NCBI GenBank assembly: GCA_910576775.1
Contig: CAJTJV010000008.1
Coordinates: forward strand, 21,409-85,408
Length of the DNA stretch: 64,000 bases
Direction: 5' to 3'
DNA from: an uncultured Muribaculaceae bacterium
GTDB lineage: Bacteria; Bacteroidota; Bacteroidia; Bacteroidales; Muribaculaceae
Of the stretch, positions 44,089-54,400 are shown one piece after another. The notes under the pieces were generated by a model that saw only the letters and a program-made list of their open reading frames with translations, was not told where the DNA came from and made no database searches. Position numbers and translations under genes: made by a program. The first letter of the stretch is position 1, and every line of letters begins with the position of its first letter.

Positions 44089-45522
44089 TCACTCCGCGGC
44101 AATAAGCGCTTCGGGCGGATTTATAAGATAAAGAGTGGTTTTAGCACGGGTAACCGCAGTATAGAGCCAACGGTAAAGACTCAGGCCAAGTGCGTCCTCC
44201 GGAATATATGCAAGGTCGACGAACACATTCCGCCACTGGCCACCCTGTGCCTTATGGCACGTCACGGCGTAAGCGTATTTTACCTGAAGCGCAGTCCAAT
44301 ACGGATCAGATCGTACCGCCCATCTACGGCTCTCGGGATTTATATTGGCGTAAGGTCCGTTGTCGGCCATAAGCCACGCATATAAAGACGCACGCTCTGT
44401 CTGATTCATCCCGGCCTCGTACGAACCAAGTGTGTCGAGAATGATTTTTATATCGATTTCCACGGTTTTGCCATTGTCGGCAGGAGATGGAAGAGAAATG
44501 CGGACATCGGCATATTTATGGCCGAAACGATTCTCCGTGCCGTAGACATGTTCGACTGTCACAATATCGCCATTGGCGATAAAATCAATGCCTTCGATAC
44601 GCTTGCTGAAATAGTGGTTATGCGAAACTATCAGCATATCGCCACGTTCTATAACCTCTTCACGATAAAGAACCTGCGCACGTATTGCAGCATTATACTC
44701 GGCGGCACGTCTGTTGCTGCGTGTTATCAGAATAGAATCAGAAGCTCCATTATCGGCACAGTCATAGGCGGAACTTATCACATCCGGCAAATCCGGACCT
44801 TCGACAATACGCACGTCTTCCAGACCGTCCGCTTTAAGTTTCGGCACAGGTAAAATCTCTCCCGCACGGCCGGAAGCAATCAGAGCCATTACTTTACGCA
44901 GACGCGTGGCATTGAATAAAATCCCTGAATCCGCCGCCTGACGTGCGGTCTCGGTTAATATTGCCATTGTCACTTTCAGTCCCATCGAACGCAGAACCTC
45001 GGCATTCATTGCCGGCGAACGTTCGGCACCGACAGGAGGCAACTGTGCAGTATCGCCAATAAGAATAAGACGACAATTCTCACCCGAAAAGACATACATT
45101 ATCAAATCCTCGAGCAAATTCATCCCGGTATCGTCGGAATTGCCTATCATAGAAGCCTCATCGACAATAATGACGGCATTGCGCAATTTATTCTCCGCCG
45201 GAGCAAGCGGTCCGTAGCCCGATGGTGCACCATCTGGACTATGACGGTATATTTTTCTATGAATGGTAAAAGCCTGATGCCCTCCGGCATTTGTACAGAA
45301 TACTTTTGCGGCGCGTCCGGTAGGAGCAAGAAGGAGGACCTGACGACGATGACGTTCGAGGCACCGTACAAGAGCGCCGGTTAGCGACGTCTTGCCGGTG
45401 CCTGCGTAGCCATTAAGTATAAAGGCACAATCGTCATTGGCCGGAGTCTGACAGAAACGAGCCAACGCACCGACAACAGCGACCTGCTGGTCGTTGGCAT
45501 TGTACGGGAGGTCGCAAAGCAC
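44089..45522 (-). CDS. RecD-like ATP-dependent DNA helicase (SF1B)
   Basis: 477 residues. Motifs: Walker A GYAGTGKTS (38-46), motif Ia LAPTGRAAK, Walker B IIVDEASMI, motif III LIGDTAQLPPV, and the C-terminal UvrD-type motifs TCHKAQGGQW and YTAVTRAKTTL. It probably moves 5'-3' on DNA in repair. No RecB or RecC is present, so it is a stand-alone RecD2-like enzyme without the N-terminal extension. The start is uncertain. No ATG is available; a GTG at 45522 is 30 bases after the SIMPL stop, and the open frame extends upstream to directly after that stop, where only non-ATG codons occur. Confidence 0.9.
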   Translation of the reverse strand: MLCDLPYNANDQQVAVVGALARFCQTPANDDCAFILNGYAGTGKTSLTGALVRCLERHRRQVLLLAPTGRAAKVFCTNAGGHQAFTIHRKIYRHSPDGAPSGYGPLAPAENKLRNAVIIVDEASMIGNSDDTGMNLLEDLIMYVFSGENCRLILIGDTAQLPPVGAERSPAMNAEVLRSMGLKVTMAILTETARQAADSGILFNATRLRKVMALIASGRAGEILPVPKLKADGLEDVRIVEGPDLPDVISSAYDCADNGASDSILITRSNRRAAEYNAAIRAQVLYREEVIERGDMLIVSHNHYFSKRIEGIDFIANGDIVTVEHVYGTENRFGHKYADVRISLPSPADNGKTVEIDIKIILDTLGSYEAGMNQTERASLYAWLMADNGPYANINPESRRWAVRSDPYWTALQVKYAYAVTCHKAQGGQWRNVFVDLAYIPEDALGLSLYRWLYTAVTRAKTTLYLINPPEALIAAE

Positions 45523-45552
45523 CTCCGCAGCAAACTCCTCGGCTCTCAGAAC

Positions 45553-46260
45553 TTAGTCCTCCAGATAGTAGGTTATATATGTTACGATGCGAATTGTCTT
45601 GATATAAGGCGTATATTGATCGCGATCATTAATGGAGAACTGCCCCTGACTGGCGGTCTTGATTTTTCCGAGCTCGCTGTGGGAATCCTCGGCGAACTTA
45701 TCGGCGGCTTCACGCGCGCTTGCCGTTGCCGAAGCAATCATTTCGGGCTTTATACTGTTGAGATCCGTGTATTCGTACTGGGTACGATAGCTATAGTCCC
45801 CTGCGACAATAGCTATACCTTGTTTCATAAGTTCGGTCTGTTTCTTTATAAGCTCACGCACAATGTCAACCTTCGACGATGTGACAACAATTACATTAGT
45901 CACCTTATAACGATATCTAATGTCCTGTTGGGAATAAGAGTCGGCGGTCTGATCGTAGACACTGGGGGCATCGATGGATATTTCGCTATCATCAATGCCG
46001 TTTGCATGTAAAAAAGCAAGAATAGCCTTATTGTTGGCCTCGATTTTGGTATATATACCCTGAAGGTCGTTGCCGACTTCCTTGGTAACAATAGGCCAAG
46101 TCACCTTATTGGCGTTTACTTCCTTCTCGCAAAGCCCGCGGACAGTAACAACACGGTCGCGATTGGAGAATGTGTCGATTCCACTCTTCAGGGCGAAACC
46201 AAGAACTACAATGGAAACAGCCACAAGTGCGGCAGAGATGATGAGAGATTTGGATTTCAT
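45553..46260 (-). CDS. SIMPL (DUF541) domain periplasmic protein
   Basis: 235 residues. One N-terminal membrane segment or uncleaved signal (about 7-25), then a SIMPL domain with VVTVRGLCEKEVNANKVTWPI at the start, the repeated TNVIVVTSSKVD strands, ASATASAREAADKFAEDS and a terminal IRIVTYITYYLED. The family is found in bacterial periplasm and is related to oxidative-stress proteins, with no defined chemistry. It is upstream of the RecD-like gene with 30 bases between. Confidence 0.9.
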   Translation of the reverse strand: MKSKSLIISAALVAVSIVVLGFALKSGIDTFSNRDRVVTVRGLCEKEVNANKVTWPIVTKEVGNDLQGIYTKIEANNKAILAFLHANGIDDSEISIDAPSVYDQTADSYSQQDIRYRYKVTNVIVVTSSKVDIVRELIKKQTELMKQGIAIVAGDYSYRTQYEYTDLNSIKPEMIASATASAREAADKFAEDSHSELGKIKTASQGQFSINDRDQYTPYIKTIRIVTYITYYLED

Positions 46261-46502
46261 GTCAGTTATTACATTATATTTAAGGATAAAATTTATTCAA
46301 TATTATCGAATTTAGAAAAAGTCATTATGTCACATCGTTTCAAAACCTGTTAATTCTAACATTCTGACAATTCAACTTGTTTAAGATACAATATGGAAGA
46401 AAACCAATGAACCGACATTCGAATTTAACGGGTTTTGACAAACAGGCTTATTATATTAATAATACGATATTATAAAGTTTTTATTGCTTGCGAATCTTTT
46501 AT

Positions 46503-47579
46503 TCAACGGAAGGCAACCTTATTCAAAATACCAACGAGATTCTCCATAACCTTATCTATGTAGAAATTCTCAACAATCTCCGACGAAGCTTCGGAATGCC
46601 TACGAGCAAGTTCCGGGTTCACCACATACTGTTTCATGGCATCCGCCAAAGCTCGAACATCGCCCGGAGCAATGAGAATCCCGTTTTTTCCGGACTCAAT
46701 AATCGATGGAATGCCACCTACCGGAGTAGTTATCACAGCCTGCCGATATGCCATAGACTCAAGAATAGATATCGGGAGTCCCTCTATGTACGACGGAAGC
46801 AACAACACATGCCTCTCACGTAAAACCTTGTCTTTTCTTTCTCCTGAAATCCAACCTATAAAATGTACACAATCTTCCAATTCCAGATCGATGACTCTCT
46901 GCTGAAACTGTACGGTCTCTCCGTTACCTCCGACAATAAGGTCGACATGAATATCTTCATCTTTCAACAATCTTACAGCATCAAGCATATCATAAACACC
47001 CTTGTTTTTCCCGATTTCTCCCAAAAACACAAAGCGCGGCGACTGTCTTTGCGCATATTTGGCATCAATATCGACAGGTGGTTTTACTCTCTCAACGGGA
47101 TTATTCAGTACAACAACGTTTCGAAGACCTATATAATCCTCGAAATAATCTTTCCATTCCTTTGAAAGGACAGCAACAGCATCAGCTTTCGACAGCAGGC
47201 GGCACACATTATCAACACCGTCCTTATCCACCTGCATTCTGAAATCACCACCATGGCAATGCATCACCGTACTAAAGCCCAACAAACGCGCCCAACGGAA
47301 AAGCATTTTTTTGCGTATCCATGATTTACCACAGGCATAATGAATATGAACTATCCTGCGGCCGGACAAACGATGCAATGGCATCATTATCATTGCCAAA
47401 GCAAGATACATCATGCCAACGACGAATCCACACGACGAGTTGGTCTGCTGATAATTAAAGTGTTCGATATTGCGTTTATAAGTCTGAAGTACAGCCGCAA
47501 TACCGCCGAACGCACCCTTAATCTGGGGTCCGATAAAAAGTACTTTGTCAAATATAGGGTCTGTATTTACTGCCATCAT
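46503..47579 (-). CDS. Family 4 glycosyltransferase
   Basis: 358 residues, GT-B fold, no membrane anchor apart from a hydrophobic patch near 55-70. The donor-binding half has FLGEIGKNKGVYDML, the HFIGWISGERK segment and the E-x7-E motif in LPSYIEGLPISILESMAYRQAVITT. It transfers a sugar from a nucleotide donor with retention, likely in surface polysaccharide or lipid-linked glycan synthesis. No capsule cluster surrounds it, so the pathway is unknown. It starts 8 bases after the tcdA stop. Confidence 0.9.
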   Translation of the reverse strand: MMAVNTDPIFDKVLFIGPQIKGAFGGIAAVLQTYKRNIEHFNYQQTNSSCGFVVGMMYLALAMIMMPLHRLSGRRIVHIHYACGKSWIRKKMLFRWARLLGFSTVMHCHGGDFRMQVDKDGVDNVCRLLSKADAVAVLSKEWKDYFEDYIGLRNVVVLNNPVERVKPPVDIDAKYAQRQSPRFVFLGEIGKNKGVYDMLDAVRLLKDEDIHVDLIVGGNGETVQFQQRVIDLELEDCVHFIGWISGERKDKVLRERHVLLLPSYIEGLPISILESMAYRQAVITTPVGGIPSIIESGKNGILIAPGDVRALADAMKQYVVNPELARRHSEASSEIVENFYIDKVMENLVGILNKVAFR

Positions 47580-47587
47580 TTCTGTGT

Positions 47588-48319
47588 TTATTGCCTGTAT
47601 TCATTATCAATGACGAGATAGGCTAATGTTAGGCCAAAAATAGCTGTGGCATGTACGAATGTGCCGTTCACACCTCTCTCTCCTTCTTTGCGGTGCGGAA
47701 TCGTTTCCGGACTGTAAACACATTTGAACTTGTTCTGAGGGAATATACCGGAACGGCGAAAACGGGTTCTCAACGCTCTCGCAAGAGGACAGCCCTCCAC
47801 CTTCCAAAACTCCGCCGTCGCAATCTTAGATGGGTCGAGCTTGCGTGCCGCCCCCATAGAGGAAAAAAAACCGCGGCGTGGCGCTGTAAACGGATCGGTA
47901 CAACGTACTATAAGGTTTGCCTTATCAGAAATTGAGTCAATGGCATCGATTACATAATCATATGTCTCTATTGCAAATTCAGAAGCATTATCTTCCGTGT
48001 ACCGACCAACAATGGCATGCACCTCGGCCGACGGATTAATGTCATAGAACCGGCGACGCAAAACCTCTACTTTGGGCTGCCCCACTGTAGATTCAAGCGC
48101 CGGCATCTGGCGGTTGATATTGCTGCCGGCAACATTATCCGGATCCACCATTGTAATATGTCCGAAACCGGTACGTACCAAGGCTTCTATACACCATGAA
48201 CCTACGCCGCCGACTCCAAAAATCAGAATACGCGTGTTTGCAATGCGATTCATCATGTCTTCTCCTGCGATGAGTTCAGTCCTTTCAAAATTCAAATATT
48301 CCATGGACGATAATTCCAT
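47588..48319 (-). CDS. tcdA: tRNA threonylcarbamoyladenosine dehydratase
   Basis: Cyclises the t6A base at position 37 of ANN-decoding tRNAs, an ATP-dependent step. 243 residues, or 238 from the second ATG (48304). An E1-like ThiF/MoeB fold: VFGVGGVGSWCIEAL binds ATP, VDPDNVAGSNINRQ holds the catalytic Arg, and DAIDSISDKANLI follows. The C-terminal GTFVHATAIFGLTLA is typical of TcdA. A -7-like TACTTTTG (48344-48337, minus strand) lies upstream with a -33 at a 23-base distance, so the promoter is uncertain. Confidence 0.93.
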   Translation of the reverse strand: MELSSMEYLNFERTELIAGEDMMNRIANTRILIFGVGGVGSWCIEALVRTGFGHITMVDPDNVAGSNINRQMPALESTVGQPKVEVLRRRFYDINPSAEVHAIVGRYTEDNASEFAIETYDYVIDAIDSISDKANLIVRCTDPFTAPRRGFFSSMGAARKLDPSKIATAEFWKVEGCPLARALRTRFRRSGIFPQNKFKCVYSPETIPHRKEGERGVNGTFVHATAIFGLTLAYLVIDNEYRQ

Positions 48320-48495
48320 ATTTTTTATTATCTTTGCAAAAGTAAAGATTTTGCATCTATTTCAGGGCAAAAAAAGCGAAATTTTGACAACCTCGTGAAT
48401 GGACGTACTGCAAAGTGCGCTCGTCTTTTTTTTATTGTTTTAGAATCAGTAATCAATTGTTTAATAATCACATTTCCAAAGTAAAAGATTCCAAA

Positions 48496-51400
48496 ATGTA
48501 CAAATCTATTACATGGATTGCGGTATTTCTTGCCATCATAGGTTTCGGATTTACCGCAACGGCCCGACCTCAAGGGTGTGTCGAGGCCAAGCCCGGTATA
48601 GTGAGAGTGAAACTCCAGCCCGAACTCGTCCGGCAGGTAGGCACCGCTCCGGTGCGTCGTACTCATGGCAAACTCACTACAGGAGCGGCAGCACTTGATA
48701 TTGCCGCCGAACGCGTGGGAGTTACGCGCATACGCCCAATGCTGCCTTACAATGAAAAATTTGCAGCCGACCGGGCCACATACGGTCTCGACAGATGGTA
48801 TGTCATTGAATATGATACCGTAGTTCCTCCGGCAGAAGCACGCCGCGTATTCTCTACTGTCGCCGGTATCGAGCATGCCGAAGAAGTGCGTCCGATGGTC
48901 CTCAAGGAAGGTAGCGGCGCCGCTGTCGCCGCTACCCGGCCTCCGTTGAAAGCCAATGCGGCCAATTATATGTTCAACGACCCACAACTGCCCTCGCAGT
49001 GGCACTATCGTAATTTCGGAACCCTCGCCAACGCTGTCGAAGGCGCTGACATTAATCTTTTTGAGGCATGGCAGAGTATCAGCGGCGCTCCCGATGTAAT
49101 AGTCGCCATCATTGACGGAGGCGTTGACGTAACACACGAAGACCTTGCCGCCAACATGTACGCCAACGAAGCCGAACTTAACGGCACCCCCGGCGTCGAC
49201 GACGACGGCAACGGATATGTCGACGATATATGGGGCTTCAATTTTGTAACAAACTCAGGTGAAATCTATCCCCACAACCACGGAACCCACGTTGCCGGCA
49301 CAGTCGGCGCCGTGAACAACAACGGCATCGGTGTATCCGGTGTGGCAGGCGGCGACGGCACCCCCGGCTCAGGTGTAAAAATGATTTCCTGTCAGGTGTT
49401 CGAAAGCCGCTCCGGAACAGCCGAAGGAGATTTTGCGGCAGCCATAGTCTATGCCGCCGAACGTGGAGCTACCATAGCCCAGTGTTCATGGGGTTGGGAT
49501 AGCGACGGCTACTACGAACAGGCCGTGCTCGACGCAATCGACTATTTCACCGACAAAGCACGCGGTCCCAAGATGACCGGAGGTCTATGTATTTTCGCTG
49601 CCGGCAACCTCGGACAACAGGGAAATTTCTATCCCGCAGCTTACGACAAAGTCGTAGCTGTAGGAGCCATGACACACGATCTACACGCAGCATCCTATTC
49701 CAACTACGGCGACTGGATTGACGTGATAGCACCCGGCGGTCTTCTCGACTACAGTACTAACCAAGGTGTCCTCTCTACCCTGCCAGACAATAATTACGGA
49801 TATCTGGAAGGTACATCAATGGCAACACCACATGTCTCCGGTATAGCAGCACTCGTCCTCCAGAAAAACGGTAGCCCCACATTTGTAAACGAAAGCCTCC
49901 GCACACAACTTCTTACTTCTGTGCGTGATTTTTATTCCTTCCCCGGAAATGAAAAACTCGCAGGTCTTTTCGGCAGTGGTTACATCGACGCCGCCAAAGC
50001 TCTGCAAATGGGCGACGGTTCCGCACCGCAGCCCGTAAGTGATTTCATCGCCGATGCGGCACAGGACTACATAGCTCTTACATGGACAATTCCCACTTCC
50101 GCCGACAATAATGTACATCACCACCTTGTCTACTACAGCACTGAAGCATTCACGGCAGTTTCCGACCTGACAAAGATTCCGGTGGTCATGGCCGATACCA
50201 AATTTCTCAATTCCGGCGACAGCTTTTCGATGGAAATAACCGGCCTGCAACCTCTCACCAAATATTATGTAGCCATTTCGGCCGTAAATCGTTGGGGTGC
50301 TGCATCTCCGCTCTCTTCTGTAAAAGAGATAACAACTAACGCCGGCCCACAGATTGTTGTGGACAGCTTCGGCGTAAACCTCACATCCGAAGAAGGCAGC
50401 CCCGTCGCCACCGCAAGTTTCAACATCGGCAATGAAGGTGAAGGCCTGCTCAAATGGACAGCTACGAAACGTACGGTTTCTGTCTCTCCTGCATCAGTGG
50501 TCCGTCCGATGGTTGCAAACAACGGCAGCTACCGCGGAAAAATGGCCGGCATGAAGGTTGCCGCCCGCGCTAAAATCGACTCCTACGAAGCCGATGACTA
50601 TCCTGACGAAATACAATACTTCGATGAGATTTTCGCATATATAGGCGATAACGACGCTACGCTTCCGAACTCCATGGCCCAGTGGTTCCGTATTGATCCG
50701 ACAGAATACCCAGATGGTTTCAACCTCACTCATGTGAACATTACAGGAGCCAACGGACAGAATCCTGTCATCCAGATTTATAAAGGCGATGTCGCTCTTT
50801 CTACAGCAAGCCTGATCCAAACTGTCGAATATCCTTATTTTGCTTATGGCTATCCTGTAGCTCTCAACGAACAACTATTCTTTGCTCCCGGCGAGGCCTT
50901 CTGGGTTGTTGTTCATTTCGAAGGTGGTCAGGAAGGTTATCCTCTCGGCCTCTGCACTGCCAACACCGAAGGTATCCAGGGCTACTCATTCATGAGTAAT
51001 GATATGGGCAAAACATGGATACAGCTCAACCAGGCTCTCAAAGGCAGTCCTTACGAAACTTATGCCGACACAATGACATGGGGTATCACCGCCCGCTCTG
51101 CCAATCCCGATTGGAGCGAGATTCTGGAGATAGACCCTGCGGCAGGTACTGTCCGCAAAGGCGAATCACAGATAGTAAATCTCTCTGCCGATGGATCTTC
51201 TGTTGTCAACGGCAACTATATGTTCAATGTCCGCATCAATACCAACCAGACAGATAATTCCGTAGCCGTCGTACCTGTCAACTATTCAGTTACGATGAAC
51301 AAGGCGGATATTGTAACTCCCAAAATCGTAAATTTCGGGTCTCTGCTTGTTGGCGAAAGCAAAACCGTCAATGTTGAGATTTACAACAAAGGCTACGGCA

Positions 51401-54400
51401 GCTTCAAGGCTTCGCAATGGGGTTCCGGTATCTATAGTGAAAACATCGCCTCTACATCAGAGAATTTTGCAGGCCCCGAATATATCAGCGAAGGGTTCCC
51501 GGCACGAACACGTGTCAGATTCCCCGTCACATACAAGCCGGTATCATCCGGAAGCCATACCGGTAACATTGTCTTTACCGATCTTGAAGGCAATGAGGTG
51601 CGTATAGTAGTGCAGGGCGTTGCAACCGACCCGGCAAAACTTGCTATCAGCCCGGCACAAGTGGAATGCGGCACTCTCATTGTCGGCGATGCTCCTACCA
51701 CCGCAACCTTCGAGATTGCAAACGAAGGCAAATATCCTCTTGAATACGTATTCCCCAAATTCTCCGGCGAGTCTATCGAGGGTAACTCAGCTGCCAGCCA
51801 TAAATTCGGTTATACCATTGCCTCGACACTCGACGGCTATCAGCCTTTTGCCTACGACGGTAATGCATCTGTTATCGGAGGCAAAGACATAAGCGTTGAA
51901 TTCACCGATGACTCTTACGTAAGCAAAGCCGTTTCTCTCGGCTTTACCTTCCCTTATTACGGCAAGACCTACGACCGCGTTTATATCACCAGTTTCGGCG
52001 GAGTGATGTTCGCAGTCAACGATGCGACTTTCCGTTCTCCGCTCACACCCACGAGCTATGGCGTCGCCGGCACGGGCCTTATATGTGCCTACGGTTCACA
52101 ACTGCTAATGGGTTCTGATTCCAAAGTAGAGTATGCCAAGACAGACGGCAAATTCGTAGTAAATTTCAAGAATGTCCTTGCTCCGGTATACGATACGGAT
52201 TATACCCCGGTTAGTTTCCGTATAATGCTCAGCCCAAACGGCGATATCGAAATGTACTACGACAGCTATGAACCTTATGGAGTATTCCAGGACGGGAGCG
52301 GATTATTCTGCGCCATCAACAATCCTGAAATCGACGACTGCCTGGTTGTCACCAGTGCCGACATGGCCGATTACTGGGGCACTGCGGAACCTTCAGCTGA
52401 CAACAGCCGCTTCCGTAGTTTCGGCAGCGGTACGGCCGTGAAATTCGAAGCTCCCAAACCTTATTTCGTAGCCGCATTGAACAAGCCCCACGGAATTGTA
52501 AACCCCGGAGAAAAGGTTACTATTGCTGCAACATTGATTGCAGACGACACAATGAATGCCGGATCCACATTCAATAATCTCGCCATTCTCACCAACGACC
52601 CTAATCCATCGGTTAGTGCAGTACGCCTCAATGCTGTGATTTCCGGTGATAATCTCGTAGGCGCCGCAGAACTTGAGAATTCAGACATCGATTTCGGTGA
52701 TATATTCCGCACATCCTTACTAAGCATTCCCGTAACAGTAAAGAATTCAGGCCACGATGTCCTAACCGTCAATTCCGTGGCATTCGCCAACAATGTGCTA
52801 TCTACAAATGCTGTCCTTCCATTCACTCTGGAGGCCGGAATGGCAAAAGACATCGTTGTTAGCGTACCGACAGACAAAGAGGGCGCTATCGCGGATGAAA
52901 TGACAATCACAACCTCCACCGGAACTCTCATTGCCAAGCTTCACGGTACCGTTATCGGTTGTCCGACAGCAAATATCAACCTCTCTGAAATTTCAGAAAC
53001 AGTAGCTTATGGTGAAACTCTAAACAAGAATCTTGTCATCGAGAACACCGGCAACGAGACTCTACGCTATTCCATCACCCCTGATGCTATTGTAAATTTC
53101 TCGCTTCCCGAGAACGACAAGGCTTCCACAAGCTACACATATACATTCTCCGATGATGACAGCTCAACCAAGTTCGAATGGAACGATATTGAAACCACCG
53201 GCATTGGCGAACACAACGGACTGAGCTATTATATGGAGCACGACTACATCGCCGTAGAGCTACCCTTCGAATTTCCCTTCTATGGAGAGAAATACAAAAA
53301 GATGTATATCTACAACACCGGCTTTATATCGTTCACCGAACGTCATGATGACAAACTTTGGCCGGAGCCTCCGGCAGAATTTCCATCCGGCTCTGTCTAC
53401 ACCAATATCATAGCTCCCTACTGGGGTATGCACTCCATGGATCAGACGCGCACAGCCGGTACATATCACTATGCGGATGCCGAAAAAGCGATAGTATCGT
53501 TTATGGAGTATGGAAATTCCATGAATATCGGAGTATGTTTTCAGCTTATTCTCAACCGCGACGGCAGCTTCAAGTTCCAATACAAGGGTCTCGACGAAAA
53601 CGCTCTTATATATAATGTATTCGGCCTCGGCGGTATCGCCAACGCTGACGGCAGCGCTTATGTCAAGATTCCTGCCCGCATGATGAAATTCGGAAAGGCT
53701 GTTGTATTCAAACCTATTGTCGAATCACCCGTAGCAGCCGAATCATCAGAAACCATAGGTCTCGATTTCAATACCCGCAGAATGGCAGGCACATACGAGA
53801 CAGTTCTCAAAATCACCACAAACGTGCCTGGCAATGAAAATATAGAAATTCCCGTAGCCCTTACAATCACCGGTGAGGCCGTTCCGGCATGGCCCGAAGA
53901 TATGGCAGTCGAAAATGTTGCCGGCTATCAGGACACGGACTTTTCCAAACCGCTCGTTCAGATGGGTGCCATGTACTCTGTAGATTTCAGGGTAGAGAAT
54001 ACCGGTACTGCTCCATTTACCATTGATTTCGTAGATGTAGGCGGACCGACAATCGTTGACGAATGGTTCGGATATGAAATGCCTGCATTCAATCTGTTCT
54101 ACTACGCCGAACAAATAGACTATATCACCGGAGAACCAACCGGAGAAAGGATGTGGATGCAATACGAAGGCATGCCTGTCACTGTCGGCTCCGAACCGAT
54201 CCAGTTCTCGGTTCCGATGCTACCCGGCGAACTGGCCTACACTCCTGACGTCTATGAAATACCTCTTACATTCCATTACACCAACGGAGAGGAAAGCGGT
54301 GAAAAGACTGTAACCATCACCTTCACTGTCACCCCGCCACCGTCGATGACACTCGACAGCGAGAGTGTATATCTTAAAGCCGAAAACGACAACGATGTTA

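Noticed and set aside
48328..49137. 269-residue minus-strand open frame at the start of the giant peptidase gene
   Set aside because: Antisense to the signal peptide and catalytic domain of the peptidase and running across the tcdA promoter region; no family features.
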